Below are positions 26,582-35,865 of a stretch of 49,757 nt of DNA, piece by piece. Positions within the stretch are counted from its first letter, which is position 1, and each line of letters begins with the position of its first letter. The position numbers and the translations under genes were made by a program. A model generated the notes under the pieces. The model saw nothing but the letters and a program-made list of their open reading frames with translations, was not told the origin of the DNA and searched no databases. This DNA is from an uncultured Cyclobacteriaceae bacterium (GTDB lineage: Bacteria; Bacteroidota; Bacteroidia; Cytophagales; Cyclobacteriaceae): NCBI GenBank assembly GCA_905479015.1, contig CAJQKV010000021.1, positions 1 to 49,757 of the forward strand, read 5' to 3'.

Positions 26582-28348
26582 GTGAATCAAGAGTCCATTC
26601 AAGCAAAAAAAATAGTAGATTCAAAAGTTCTTAAAAAGCTTTTTGCTTTCGCTAAGCCTTATATGCATCAGTTTTGGATACTGGTCTTTTTGACCATTTC
26701 TATGGCTGCCATTGTACCCTTGAGACCCTATATTATTAGAATCATTATTGACAATCAAATTGCTTTAGGGGATTATGAGGGTTTAATTTATATGATAGGA
26801 TTGCTTTTGGGTCTATTGTTGCTTCAATCTATAGTCCAATACTTACATACTTTTCTTTCAGGTGTCTTGGGGCAATTTGTAATTAAGGATATTCGAATTA
26901 AACTGTTCAGACATGTTCAGTCACTGAGGTTAAAGTTTTTTGATCAAACCCCCATAGGGAGATTGGTGACACGAAATGTTTCAGATATTGAGACCCTTGC
27001 GGAAGTATTTAGCCAAGGGGTGGCCGCCATCATTGGAGATTTATTACAGCTTCTGGTTATATTTGGTTTCATGCTTTACATTGACTGGGAATTGGCTTTG
27101 ATCAGTCTTTCGACATTGCCTATTTTAATATTAGCCACGTATATATTTAAAGAGCGGGTCAAAGTTTCATTCAATACCGTACGCACTGCAGTGAGCAATC
27201 TCAATACGTTCGTACAGGAGCATATTACGGGTATGAGCATTGTGCAAATATTCAACAGTGAGTCAACAGAGCTCAAAAAGTTTAAAGAAATAAACAAAGA
27301 ACATCGTACGGCTAATATCAAATCAGTGATGTATTATTCGATTTATTTCCCTGTCGCAGAGATCGTTCAGGCCTCTGGTATTGGATTGGTGGTTTGGTTC
27401 GGCGCAGGAGGCGTAATTCAAGAACGGATTGAGGTGGGCGTTTTAATAGCTTTCATCATGTACATTCAAATGTTTTTTAGACCGATCAGAATGATAGCCG
27501 ATCGATTCAACACCTTACAAATGGGCATTGTTTGTGCGACACGAATAATGGATTTGCTTGACAATAAAGAAACGACATCCAATACAGGCGTTTTGGCATC
27601 AGAGGCACTCAAGGGGACGGTGAAATTTGAGCAGGTTTGGTTTGCCTACAACGAAGAAGACTGGGTCCTTAAAAATATTTCATTTGAGGTGAAATCTGGT
27701 AAAACTTTAGCTTTAGTGGGCGCCACTGGGGCGGGTAAAAGCTCCATTGTAAATTTACTCAACAGATTTTACGAGATTAATAAAGGCCACATTTACTTAG
27801 ATGGTCAGGAAATCAAGAACTATGAGCTTTCTTTTTTACGAAAGAATATTGCGGTGGTTTTGCAAGATGTATTTTTATTTTCAGATTCTATTTTCAATAA
27901 CATTACCCTCAAGAATCCAAAGATCTCCCGTGAGCAAGTGTATCAAGCTGCTGATTTGGTAGGTGCCAGTACGTTTATTGAGCGGTTACCTGGGGGTTAT
28001 GATTATGATGTAATGGAACGCGGAGCTACTTTGTCCGTGGGTCAAAGACAGTTGATTTCTTTTGTGAGAGCTTTGGTGTATGATCCTAAAATCATCATTT
28101 TAGATGAAGCGACCTCTTCGGTTGATTCGGACACAGAATTTTTAATTCAAGGGGCCATAAGTAAGTTAATGAAGGGTAGAACTGCTATTGTTGTGGCTCA
28201 CAGGCTGTCTACTATCCAAAATGCGGACAACATCATGGTGCTAGATAGAGGAGAGATCAAAGAGCAAGGAACTCATGATGACTTATTAAGTAGGGAAGGC
28301 TATTATGCCAAACTGCATGAGATGCAATTTAAAGAGGTGATCCTATGA
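26582..28348 (+). CDS. ABC exporter, fused permease-ATPase (MsbA-like)
   Basis: Homodimer- or heterodimer-type exporter half: six-helix membrane domain (about 30-310) then ATPase domain. Walker A is GATGAGKSS, Q-loop VLQDVFLFSDS, signature LSVGQRQ (Gly-to-Val at the third position of LSGGQ), Walker B IIILDEATSS, H-loop VAHRLST. About 588 residues. The start is either GTG 26582 or TTG 26573, the latter overlapping the truA stop by 4 bp. A small membrane-anchored protein follows with an ATGA overlap, and a second exporter converges from the other side. Possible cargo includes lipids or lipopolysaccharide precursors; not decidable from sequence. Confidence 0.9.
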   Translation: MNQESIQAKKIVDSKVLKKLFAFAKPYMHQFWILVFLTISMAAIVPLRPYIIRIIIDNQIALGDYEGLIYMIGLLLGLLLLQSIVQYLHTFLSGVLGQFVIKDIRIKLFRHVQSLRLKFFDQTPIGRLVTRNVSDIETLAEVFSQGVAAIIGDLLQLLVIFGFMLYIDWELALISLSTLPILILATYIFKERVKVSFNTVRTAVSNLNTFVQEHITGMSIVQIFNSESTELKKFKEINKEHRTANIKSVMYYSIYFPVAEIVQASGIGLVVWFGAGGVIQERIEVGVLIAFIMYIQMFFRPIRMIADRFNTLQMGIVCATRIMDLLDNKETTSNTGVLASEALKGTVKFEQVWFAYNEEDWVLKNISFEVKSGKTLALVGATGAGKSSIVNLLNRFYEINKGHIYLDGQEIKNYELSFLRKNIAVVLQDVFLFSDSIFNNITLKNPKISREQVYQAADLVGASTFIERLPGGYDYDVMERGATLSVGQRQLISFVRALVYDPKIIILDEATSSVDSDTEFLIQGAISKLMKGRTAIVVAHRLSTIQNADNIMVLDRGEIKEQGTHDDLLSREGYYAKLHEMQFKEVIL

Positions 28349-28893
28349 AGTGGACCTCAAAAAACACCTACGCGGTCATCATCTTTTTTTCAATACTGAT
28401 CATGACCTTTTGCGTTCATTACGTTTATACTCTTTTGGGTGGATACCAGGAGGTTGTAGTTTATCATTTAGGAGCGGACCACCGTTTAGTGGTAGGGCGA
28501 TCTTTTTCAGGACGGCAGACCTCAAAGACCATTGAGGAATATTATACAGAAAGTCGTGCGATGGTTTTGGACAGCACCTTGAAGGGGACGTTGACAGTGA
28601 TCAGTTTTGAAGACCCCAAATTGACTGAAGGTGAAGTGAGCCTTTTCATAGGGGTTATCCTTACAGAAGAGAGTGCAGAAGTACCGATGGATTACGAACT
28701 CAAAAAGTTTAATTGCCATCAAAAGTTGGTTGCTTTTTTAAGTATGCATCCCATGGTGATGCCTAATGCGACAGAGGTAGAACTAAAATTAAAGCAAAAA
28801 GCAGATAGTCTTAATATTGAATTAAGCAATTTTATTTTTGAAATGCATTATCCGGATAATTCGAAGATTATCGAAGCTTGGTCAAAAAAATAG
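28345..28893 (+). CDS. Membrane-anchored protein of unknown function
   Basis: 182 residues with one N-terminal membrane helix (about 9-31, YAVIIFFSILIMTFCVHYVYTLLG) and an extracytoplasmic remainder. The soluble part has strands such as GTLTVISFEDPKL and EGEVSLFIGVILTEESAEVP that faintly recall GyrI-like/effector-binding domains, but I cannot assign it. The ATG overlaps the exporter stop (ATGA), so it is translated with that ABC transporter and may be an accessory of it. It ends 2 bp before the stop of the convergent second exporter. Confidence 0.75.
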   Translation: MKWTSKNTYAVIIFFSILIMTFCVHYVYTLLGGYQEVVVYHLGADHRLVVGRSFSGRQTSKTIEEYYTESRAMVLDSTLKGTLTVISFEDPKLTEGEVSLFIGVILTEESAEVPMDYELKKFNCHQKLVAFLSMHPMVMPNATEVELKLKQKADSLNIELSNFIFEMHYPDNSKIIEAWSKK

Positions 28894-28895
28894 GG

Positions 28896-30680
28896 TCAAT
28901 TTTCTTTATCCTGGGCCAATTGCTGGTCATAGATGCCTTTGTAGGTCCCATTTTTTTCTAATAGATCCTCATGGGAACCTTGTTCAATAATGGAACCATC
29001 TAGGAGCACAATGATCTTACTGGCCAACTTTGCCGAGGATACCCGATGAGAAATAATTAATGAAGTACGTCCTTTCATGATTTTTGCCATGGCTTCAAGA
29101 ATTGTATTTTCGGTCTTAGTATCCACGGCGGATAGGGCATCATCTAAAATGAGTATTTTGGGTTCTCTTGCTACCGCACGAGCAATAGATACACGCTGTT
29201 TTTGGCCTCCTGATAAGGTGATGCCTCTTTCTCCTACTCGTGTATCAAATCCGTTAGGTAAATCAGCAATGTTATTGAGTAAATCTGCGTCCTTAGCCGC
29301 TTGAATGATTTTTTCTTCATTCATGCCCGGATTACCAAAAGCGATATTATTCCGAATACTATCTGAAAATAAAAACACGTCTTGTGGGACAAAGCCGATT
29401 TGTGATCTTAAGCAAGAAAGATCGTATTTCTGAATGGATTTTCCATCTATTTTTAAGGACCCAGAAGAAATATCATACATTCGACAAATTAAGTTGGCGA
29501 GGGTACTTTTCCCAGCGCCCGTATTGCCAATGATGGCCACAGATTCTCCTTGATTGACCTTGAATGAAATATTTTTCAACGCATGAATACCTGAATCAGG
29601 ATAGATAAAATCTACATTTTCAAATTCAATGGTTCCTGCTAAATTTTTTTCTAAATTTTCAGTAGAAATTATATCCGTCTTTTTTTCGAGAAATTCATTA
29701 ATTCTCTTTTGAGAGGCTGCCGCTTGTTGGATGGTACTGGTAATCCAACCCAATGCGGCGACGGGCCAGGTTAATAAGTTCACATAAATAATAAATTCTG
29801 CAATCACGCCAGTACTGATACTACCATTAAAAACCTCAACGCCTCCAATGTAAATAGTGAGAATAACACTCAGTCCAATAAGAGACATGATAAGGGGAAA
29901 AAAAACCGCTTGAACAAAAGCGAGTTTTAAGGATTTATTTTTATAGTCTGTACTTTCTTTTTCAAATTGAAGGTTGATGTCTTCCTCTCGATCAAAAGCT
30001 TTTATGACTCGAATGCCAGAAAAGGCTTCTTGAACGAACGTTGATAAATTGGATAAGCTTTCTTGGATTCTTTCTGAACGCTTATGAATGATATTATTGA
30101 CCAGATAAATACTAAGAGAGAGTATAGGAAGCGGAATTAAGGAATAAATAGTCAGTTTAAAATTAATAGAAAACATAAAAGGGATGACCATCAGGAACAA
30201 GGTGAGTAAGGTAATCCCATACATGATGGCGGGTCCGAAATACATTCGAACCTTACTGACATCTTCGGATATTCGGTTCATTAAATCTCCCGTATTGTTT
30301 TTTCTGTAAAAACTTAAGGGTAAACTTTGATAATGCTCAAAAATTTCATTCTTTAAATCATATTCAATGATTCGAGACATCACAATGATGGTTTGCCTCA
30401 TGAAAAACATAAAAATGCCTCTCAAAAGCGCAGAGATCAATATTAATATACCTAAGATCCAAATGGATTTTGCAAACAATGCATAAGCATCGGTTTGAAG
30501 ATCAAAACCATCAAAGAGTTTAAAAAGCTCATAATTACCTTTCAATAGGTCAAATGAATACCTTACCAAAACCGCAGGCATGATGGAAAAATAATTGGCG
30601 ATGATAATAAATAGCGTACCCAATATAAGGCGATACTTATATTTAAATAGGTATTTGTTCAGATAGGCTAAATCATTCAC
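28896..30680 (-). CDS. ABC exporter, fused permease-ATPase (second copy type)
   Basis: 594-residue exporter half with a six-helix membrane domain (about 20-310) and ATPase: Walker A GNTGAGKST, Q-loop VPQDVFLFSDS, canonical signature LSGGQKQ, Walker B ILILDDALSAVD, H-loop ISHRVSS. In Walker B the catalytic glutamate position is Asp (LDDALS), as in one half of asymmetric heterodimeric exporters. The other exporter, at 26582-28348, has DEATS but a degenerate LSVGQ signature. Together the pair could form a heterodimer with one weakened ATP site, although the genes converge rather than forming an operon. Confidence 0.9.
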   Translation of the reverse strand: MNDLAYLNKYLFKYKYRLILGTLFIIIANYFSIMPAVLVRYSFDLLKGNYELFKLFDGFDLQTDAYALFAKSIWILGILILISALLRGIFMFFMRQTIIVMSRIIEYDLKNEIFEHYQSLPLSFYRKNNTGDLMNRISEDVSKVRMYFGPAIMYGITLLTLFLMVIPFMFSINFKLTIYSLIPLPILSLSIYLVNNIIHKRSERIQESLSNLSTFVQEAFSGIRVIKAFDREEDINLQFEKESTDYKNKSLKLAFVQAVFFPLIMSLIGLSVILTIYIGGVEVFNGSISTGVIAEFIIYVNLLTWPVAALGWITSTIQQAAASQKRINEFLEKKTDIISTENLEKNLAGTIEFENVDFIYPDSGIHALKNISFKVNQGESVAIIGNTGAGKSTLANLICRMYDISSGSLKIDGKSIQKYDLSCLRSQIGFVPQDVFLFSDSIRNNIAFGNPGMNEEKIIQAAKDADLLNNIADLPNGFDTRVGERGITLSGGQKQRVSIARAVAREPKILILDDALSAVDTKTENTILEAMAKIMKGRTSLIISHRVSSAKLASKIIVLLDGSIIEQGSHEDLLEKNGTYKGIYDQQLAQDKEN

Positions 30681-30729
30681 AGGCTATAAAAGGATTGAAT
30701 TTCTGAGTGATAATTCGATATAAACAAGG

Positions 30730-30737
30730 TATTTTTG
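30730..30737 (+). promoter_or_regulatory. Candidate -7 element for the Leu/Phe/Val dehydrogenase operon
   Basis: TATTTTTG matches TAnnTTTG and lies 61 bp before the coding start. The nearest upstream TTG (30695-30697) is 32 bp away, too far for the usual 17-23 bp, so support is limited to one half. Confidence 0.3.
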
Positions 30738-30798
30738 AATTTTATTTATTGTTCTGACTTAAAATGATAACAAAGTTAGATTAGAATTTCTTTTAAAA

Positions 30799-31899
30799 AT
30801 GGGAAAAGACTCCATTCAACTGAAAAGTCAAACAATTTTAGATAAAATGTGGGACATGTCACATGAACAACTCATTTTTTGCAGTGATCATGTGCTTGGA
30901 TTGAAAGCAATTATTTCTATTCACAACACGGTGCTTGGCCCTGCCATGGGAGGGACACGCATGTGGAATTATACCTCGGAGGAAGCTGCCATACAAGATG
31001 CTTTAAGATTGTCCAGAGGGATGACTTTTAAAAATTCGATTGCCGGATTAAATATTGGGGGTGGTAAAGCAGTAATCATCGGAGATGCTAAAAAAATTAA
31101 AGGCGAAAAACTGATGCGCCGATTTGGGAAGTTTGTCAACGGTTTAGGGGGGCAATATTGGACAGCTGAAGATGTCAATATGACCACGCAGGACATGGAA
31201 TACATCCGAATGGAGACGCCTTATGTAGCAGGCCTTTCAGAAAAAAGTGGTGGATCCGGGGACCCTAGTCCAGTAACGGCATATGGTGTTTTTTGTGGGA
31301 TGAAGGCTTGTGCTAAAGTAGTTTATGGGACAGATGCCTTAGCAGGCAAAAAAATATTGGTCCAAGGTTTGGGAAATGTAGGTTCCTACTTAATTGAACT
31401 ACTGGTTAAGGAACAAGCACATATTTTGGTCTCAGATATCTTTGAAGATAAGATCAAAGCGATAACAGAACGGTTTAAGGTTACTGTGGTGGCGGCGGAT
31501 GAAGTTTATGGTACAGACGTAGATATTTATGCACCCTGTGCTTTGGGGGCTACGATTAACAGTCAGACCATACCTAAGATGAACTGTAAAATTATTGCAG
31601 GAGGAGCTAACAATCAATTGGAGGATGAGTCTTTACATGCAAAAATGCTTCAGGATCAAGGCATACTTTATGGTCCAGATTTTCTCATTAACTCTGGCGG
31701 TATCATTAATGTTTATTTTGAACAACAAGGGAATTACCATCGGGCTAAAGTTTTAGAAAAGACGGAAGATATTTATAAAATGACCACTGATGTGATTAAT
31801 TTTGCTGCAGTAAATAATATTACGACGCATCAAGCCGCCTTGAATATAGCAACGAAGCGTATCGAAGATTTTAGTAGGCTCAAATCACCTACTTTTTAA
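30799..31899 (+). CDS. Glu/Leu/Phe/Val dehydrogenase (leucine-dehydrogenase type)
   Basis: NAD-dependent oxidative deaminase of branched-chain amino acids, linking their breakdown to 2-oxo acids. Of 366 residues, the N-terminal catalytic domain has GPAMGGTRMWNY and the lysine-bearing GMTFKNSIAGLNIGGGKAV; the family block SGGSGDPSPVTAYGV follows, then the NAD motif VQGLGNVGSYL. The C-terminal part keeps GGANNQLEDE and GPDFLINSGGIINV. Substrate preference (Leu versus Phe/Val) is inferred from Bacteroidota homologues. It opens a run of seven same-strand genes; nusB begins 20 bp downstream. Confidence 0.92.
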   Translation: MGKDSIQLKSQTILDKMWDMSHEQLIFCSDHVLGLKAIISIHNTVLGPAMGGTRMWNYTSEEAAIQDALRLSRGMTFKNSIAGLNIGGGKAVIIGDAKKIKGEKLMRRFGKFVNGLGGQYWTAEDVNMTTQDMEYIRMETPYVAGLSEKSGGSGDPSPVTAYGVFCGMKACAKVVYGTDALAGKKILVQGLGNVGSYLIELLVKEQAHILVSDIFEDKIKAITERFKVTVVAADEVYGTDVDIYAPCALGATINSQTIPKMNCKIIAGGANNQLEDESLHAKMLQDQGILYGPDFLINSGGIINVYFEQQGNYHRAKVLEKTEDIYKMTTDVINFAAVNNITTHQAALNIATKRIEDFSRLKSPTF

Positions 31900-31919
31900 A
31901 TAGATTAAAGTTCTTTAAA

Positions 31920-33083
31920 ATGTTAAATAGGAGGGTTTTAAGAGTGAAGGCCATGCAGTCTTTGTATAGCTATTTCTTAATGAAAGCATCTGTATGCGAT
32001 CTGATTGAAGAAGAGTTGGTTGCAAAATACGCTTTAGACCCTGCGCTGCATGATTTTGCGGATCGCGAGTTATTTGAGTCTAAACAAAATTTAATCAAGA
32101 CCTGTTTTAGAAATAGGTTTGTAGATGAATCGTCGCAGACGTTGGTAACACTGGATGAGGAAGATCTTCAAGAAGTTGAAAACAGCTATCTAAAATATGA
32201 AAACCTGATCACGTTAGAGGTAAAAAGCATTAAAAAGAACATGATGGCCGAGCGGGCTCGACTTCAAAAGTTATATCTAAAAATACTTTTGCTACCTGTT
32301 TCATTTGCCTTTGTGGACAAGCAAGACCAGGATAAAATAAAAAGCAGTCCTGTTAAGTCAGCCCCGAGTGGAAATTTATCTAGTAACGTGTTGATTGCGA
32401 AGATTAAAGAAGATTCTAACTTGTGCACAGCAGCAAAAAAAGGAGAAGTTGACTGGGAAGCGGAAAGTGATGTTGTAGTGCAGTGGTACAAAGATGTTTT
32501 GAGAGTAGACGAATTCATGATACGCTTTCAGGAACTCAAAGAGCCCACCCAAGAACAGCAACTAGAATGTGTACAATACCTCTACAAAAAAGTCATTTTT
32601 AAAAGTGAGATCATCGGGGCCTATTTTGACCAAAATGACTTGAGATGGAATGAAAACAAACCCATCATTAGAAGTATGGTTCTTAAAACATTAAAGCATT
32701 TAGATTTTGAAAACCCACTGGAATTGCAGCCATTGAGCCATAACGAAGATGAAGATTTTGAGTATTTTGAAACTTTATTTTCCGAAACGATGAGTCGCGA
32801 ATATGAGTTGGAAACGATCATTTCTAAAAGAGCGAAAAATTGGGATGCCTCTCGAATGGCCATGACTGACTTGGTAATTTTGAAAATGGCTTTAGCAGAA
32901 ATGATGACCTTTCCGAGCATTCCGATCAAGGTAACCATCAATGAATATATTGAGATTTCCAAAAATTACAGTACGCCAAGAAGTAAACAATTTGTGAATG
33001 GAATTTTGGATGTTTTGGCAAACGAGTTATCTTCGGAGGGCATTATTAAAAAAAGCGGCAGAGGTTTAATAGATAATAAATAA
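31920..33083 (+). CDS. nusB: Transcription antitermination factor NusB, long form
   Basis: Helps RNA polymerase read through rRNA operons by binding boxA RNA with S10. The 387 residues are more than twice the E. coli length. The NusB fold is recognisable at the C-terminus (about 285-380: NWDASRMAMTDLVILKMALA, PIKVTINEYIEISKNYS, FVNGILDVLA), and the start MLNRRVLRVKAMQSLYSYF is also NusB-like. The middle (about 70-270) is charged, helical and unlike short NusB. This long form is usual in Bacteroidota. It sits between the dehydrogenase and ytxH-like genes in a housekeeping cluster with yajC and coaE. Confidence 0.88.
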   Translation: MLNRRVLRVKAMQSLYSYFLMKASVCDLIEEELVAKYALDPALHDFADRELFESKQNLIKTCFRNRFVDESSQTLVTLDEEDLQEVENSYLKYENLITLEVKSIKKNMMAERARLQKLYLKILLLPVSFAFVDKQDQDKIKSSPVKSAPSGNLSSNVLIAKIKEDSNLCTAAKKGEVDWEAESDVVVQWYKDVLRVDEFMIRFQELKEPTQEQQLECVQYLYKKVIFKSEIIGAYFDQNDLRWNENKPIIRSMVLKTLKHLDFENPLELQPLSHNEDEDFEYFETLFSETMSREYELETIISKRAKNWDASRMAMTDLVILKMALAEMMTFPSIPIKVTINEYIEISKNYSTPRSKQFVNGILDVLANELSSEGIIKKSGRGLIDNK

Positions 33084-33090
33084 AAAAATC

Positions 33091-33393
33091 ATGAGTAAAA
33101 ATTCAGGGAATTCATTTTTTGCCTTTCTATTCGGTATTTTTGCAGGAGGCATTTTGGGGCTTTTGTTCGCTCCTGAGAAAGGAGCACACACACGCGATCG
33201 GCTATCATTCTTGCTAGATAAGTATAAAAAAAGAGTGGAGGAGTTGATGGTAGAGCTTGTAGAGGGCAAAGATTTAAAGGACAATAAGGCCAAGTCAGAA
33301 GGAGAAAAAATCATCGATAATACCAAACAAAAGGCCGAAGAGCTGCTTGATGATGTGAATGGTTTAATTAATCAGATAAAAAAATCAGATTGA
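33091..33393 (+). CDS. YtxH-domain small membrane protein
   Basis: 100 residues. An N-terminal glycine-rich helix (about 9-30, FFAFLFGIFAGGILGLLFAPEKG) anchors it, and LLFAPEKGAHTRDRL is the YtxH signature. The remainder is a lysine/glutamate-rich helix that could form a coiled coil. YtxH proteins are linked to envelope or general stress in other bacteria; here the role is unknown. It begins 7 bp after nusB and is followed by 65 bp without a gene. Confidence 0.85.
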   Translation: MSKNSGNSFFAFLFGIFAGGILGLLFAPEKGAHTRDRLSFLLDKYKKRVEELMVELVEGKDLKDNKAKSEGEKIIDNTKQKAEELLDDVNGLINQIKKSD

Positions 33394-33431
33394 TTAAATC
33401 ACAAAAGGGCGATTTTAAGCCACTATTTTTA

Positions 33432-33439
33432 TAAATTTG
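33432..33439 (+). promoter_or_regulatory. Candidate -7 element for the DUF1573 gene
   Basis: TAAATTTG matches TAnnTTTG, 19 bp before the ATG at 33459. No TTG is found 17-23 bp upstream, so only half of the pattern is present. It may start a separate transcript for DUF1573-yajC-ybbR-coaE. Confidence 0.3.
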
Positions 33440-33458
33440 AATAAAATTTCAATAAAAA

Positions 33459-33977
33459 ATGAAACAGATAACTAAAATTACATTGATATTGAGCCTAGCA
33501 GTGATAGGCTTCAGTTGTTCGAACAAAGAATTGGAATCACGCCTAGCTAAATTAGAAGGTAAGATGGCCCAATTAGAGACTAAAAATGGAGTAAGAACTA
33601 CTCCAGCGGCACCGACTTCAGCTAAAGAGCCGGATGTAATGCCAGATGGCCCACTTCCGACGTTCAAATTTTCAGAAGAAAGTTTTGACTTTGGTACCAT
33701 TACAGAAGGAGACGTAGTAGATCACGTTTTTTCATTCGTCAATGAAGGCGACGCTCCTTTAATCATCAGCAGTGCCACTGCTTCTTGCGGATGTACTGTG
33801 CCTGTATGGCCTAAAGCACCTATTGCTCCAGGAGAACAAGCAGAGATTAAGGTGCAGTTTAACAGTCGAAGTAAGCCAGGTATTCAGAACAAGACGGTAA
33901 CCGTTACAGCCAACACTTATCCTAAGGTGACCCGCTTGAAAATTAAAGCAAATGTGAACAAGGCGAATCCATCATAA
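33459..33977 (+). CDS. DUF1573 lipoprotein
   Basis: 172-residue lipoprotein: signal MKQITKITLILSLAVIGFSC with the lipobox Cys20, a short heptad-like coiled coil (KELESRLAKLEGKMAQLE, about 23-40), a proline-rich linker, then a DUF1573 immunoglobulin-like domain (about 70-170). The domain shows FDFGTITEGDVVDHVFSFVN and ATASCGCTVPVWPKAPIAPG, the SCGCT pair being the family hallmark. The function is unknown; a trimeric coiled-coil anchor in the outer membrane is plausible for the N-terminal part. yajC follows after 6 bp. Confidence 0.88.
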   Translation: MKQITKITLILSLAVIGFSCSNKELESRLAKLEGKMAQLETKNGVRTTPAAPTSAKEPDVMPDGPLPTFKFSEESFDFGTITEGDVVDHVFSFVNEGDAPLIISSATASCGCTVPVWPKAPIAPGEQAEIKVQFNSRSKPGIQNKTVTVTANTYPKVTRLKIKANVNKANPS

Positions 33978-33983
33978 GGCGTT

Positions 33984-34292
33984 ATGTTGGAAATCATATT
34001 TTTACAGGCATCAGGAAATAACTATTCTCAATTCATCATGCTGGGAGGCATGGTCGCTATCTTCTACTTCTTTTTTATTCGTCCACAGCAAAAAAAGCAA
34101 AAGGACACCAAAAAATTTATTGAAGCGGTGAAAAAAGGAGATATGGTAGTGACATTGGGGGGCATACATGGAAAAGTATTTTCGGTTGATGAGGCTACGA
34201 TTACCCTTGATGTAGATCGGGGGAATAAGTTGGTGGTTGAGAAATCATCCATCTCATTAGATACCAGTGCTCAATACGTATCCAAGAAATAG
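33984..34292 (+). CDS. yajC: Preprotein translocase subunit YajC
   Basis: Accessory subunit of the SecDF-YajC complex assisting protein export. 102 residues with one membrane helix (about 15-32, FIMLGGMVAIFYFFFI) directly followed by the signature RPQQKKQKD, then a small cytoplasmic domain with VKKGDMVVTLGGIHGKV and VDRGNKLVVEKSSI. Size and order of parts are standard. It lies 6 bp after the DUF1573 gene and 15 bp before the ybbR-like gene. Confidence 0.95.
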   Translation: MLEIIFLQASGNNYSQFIMLGGMVAIFYFFFIRPQQKKQKDTKKFIEAVKKGDMVVTLGGIHGKVFSVDEATITLDVDRGNKLVVEKSSISLDTSAQYVSKK

Positions 34293-34307
34293 CTTAGGTA
34301 TGATTTG

Positions 34308-35252
34308 ATGATCAAATTCAATTTCGATAAGTTCACAAATAACTGGAAGGTAGTATTGTTCTCCATCATGGGGGCTGCTACCTTTTGGCTTTTTAGGGCA
34401 CTGAATAAGTCACATAGTGCGCTGATCAGTTATCCGATTGAATTTGTTTTTAATATAGACAGCACTGTAGTCATGAATCCGCTGCCAACTACCATTAAAA
34501 TAGATGTAAGTAGTGGCGGCTGGAATTTATTCAGAAGGACGTTGATATTTAGTATTGACCCTATCAAAGTAGAACTGGATAATCCTTCCGAAGTCAATTT
34601 TCTAACCCAATCATTTTTGAGCCCAATTGTTGAAGATCAGTTAAAAGGGCTTACTATAAACTATATTGTTACAGATACTTTGTTCCTTAGCATTGAACGA
34701 AAGATAACGAAGCGGATGAGATTAAAGGTAGATAGCTTGAGCTTGCCCCTTGAAGAAGATCATCAGCTTATTTCTAACATAACCATTCAACCTGACCATG
34801 TTGTGTTGATCGGACCCGAATCTATTATTAACTCTTTTGAAACAGATTTCTACATTACCCTAAACGAAAATAATATCGATGAGGATTTTGATGGTAGGGT
34901 AGAAGTTCCTATAGTATTTGAAGACCTCATTCAATCTGATCCTAGTGAGGTCAATGTGAGTTTTGAGGTGGACAAGTTTAAAAATGTTAAGATAGGGGTT
35001 CCAATTATCTTGCAGAACTTCCCTTCCAATCGAGTGACTACGCTGCTAGATTCTATAGTGAATGTGAACTATAGGGTTAAGGAGTCTTTTAAAGAGGAAT
35101 TTTCGTCAGAGGATTTCTATGTAGTCCTAGATTATGATTTTTTAAAAACAGATTCTTTGGGTGTACCTGTACTGATCAAGTATCCTGATACCTTGCGAAC
35201 GGTGAGTATGGACCCTCAAAAAGTGAGATTTCGGCACGAAAATGAAGAATAG
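34308..35252 (+). CDS. YbbR/CdaR-like membrane protein
   Basis: 314 residues. A single N-terminal membrane segment (about 13-31, WKVVLFSIMGAATFWLFRAL) is followed by YbbR-type beta domains in the periplasm, recognisable by NPLPTTIKIDVSSGGW and PDHVVLIGPESIINSF. In Firmicutes, CdaR regulates cyclic-di-AMP synthase; no such cyclase is next to it here, so that role is not supported. The yajC-ybbR-coaE order is a common Bacteroidota arrangement. ATG 34308 is preferred over the TTG one codon earlier. It overlaps coaE by 11 bp in another frame. Confidence 0.8.
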   Translation: MIKFNFDKFTNNWKVVLFSIMGAATFWLFRALNKSHSALISYPIEFVFNIDSTVVMNPLPTTIKIDVSSGGWNLFRRTLIFSIDPIKVELDNPSEVNFLTQSFLSPIVEDQLKGLTINYIVTDTLFLSIERKITKRMRLKVDSLSLPLEEDHQLISNITIQPDHVVLIGPESIINSFETDFYITLNENNIDEDFDGRVEVPIVFEDLIQSDPSEVNVSFEVDKFKNVKIGVPIILQNFPSNRVTTLLDSIVNVNYRVKESFKEEFSSEDFYVVLDYDFLKTDSLGVPVLIKYPDTLRTVSMDPQKVRFRHENEE

Positions 35253-35847
35253 TCCGTTATTGATAGGTATTACTGGGGGGATCGGAAGTGGTAAGAGCCT
35301 GATAAGTAGTATTTTTAACAAACTGGGGCTACCAGTGTATGATGCAGATACGCGAGCCAAATGGCTGATGGCTCATGATCCAAATATTAAGTCTCAACTG
35401 ATTGAATTATTGGGCTCAGAAAGTTTTACTGAGCAAGGATTGAATAGGTCCTTCATTGCACGTAAATCTTTTAATAACGAAAAGATTTTGACTCGATTAA
35501 ATGCGATGGTTCATCCAGAAGTAGGTGCCGACTTTACCAGATGGGTAGCATTGCATGATTCCAGCCCAGTTTTGTTAAAAGAATCAGCCTTAATTTTTGA
35601 AACCTCTTCACATACTGAATTAGACCAAGTTATTTTGGTTTTGTCACCAAGTGCACTGAGAATTAAAAGAGTTTTGGCCCGTGATTTACATCGAGATAAG
35701 AAAGATGTTGAAGCGATCATTTCGCGCCAGTTGCCAGCTGCAGAAACTAGTTTATTGGCACATTTCATTATAAAGAATGATGAAAGAAACTTATTACTTC
35801 CCCAGGTCCTGAGTATTCACAAAGCTTTGATAGCTCAGGCGAGTTGA
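35242..35847 (+). CDS. coaE: Dephospho-CoA kinase
   Basis: Phosphorylates the ribose 3'-hydroxyl of dephospho-CoA, the last step of coenzyme A synthesis. 201 residues with the P-loop GITGGIGSGKS (about 8-18), then GLPVYDADTRAKWLM, FNNEKILTRLNAMVHPEVG and the lid RVLARDLHRDKKDVEAIISRQ. All are standard for CoaE. It overlaps the ybbR-like gene by 11 bp and closes the seven-gene run; the convergent WG-repeat gene ends 18 bp further on. Confidence 0.95.
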   Translation: MKNSPLLIGITGGIGSGKSLISSIFNKLGLPVYDADTRAKWLMAHDPNIKSQLIELLGSESFTEQGLNRSFIARKSFNNEKILTRLNAMVHPEVGADFTRWVALHDSSPVLLKESALIFETSSHTELDQVILVLSPSALRIKRVLARDLHRDKKDVEAIISRQLPAAETSLLAHFIIKNDERNLLLPQVLSIHKALIAQAS

Positions 35848-35865
35848 TTGCAAAGGGCTAATTTT

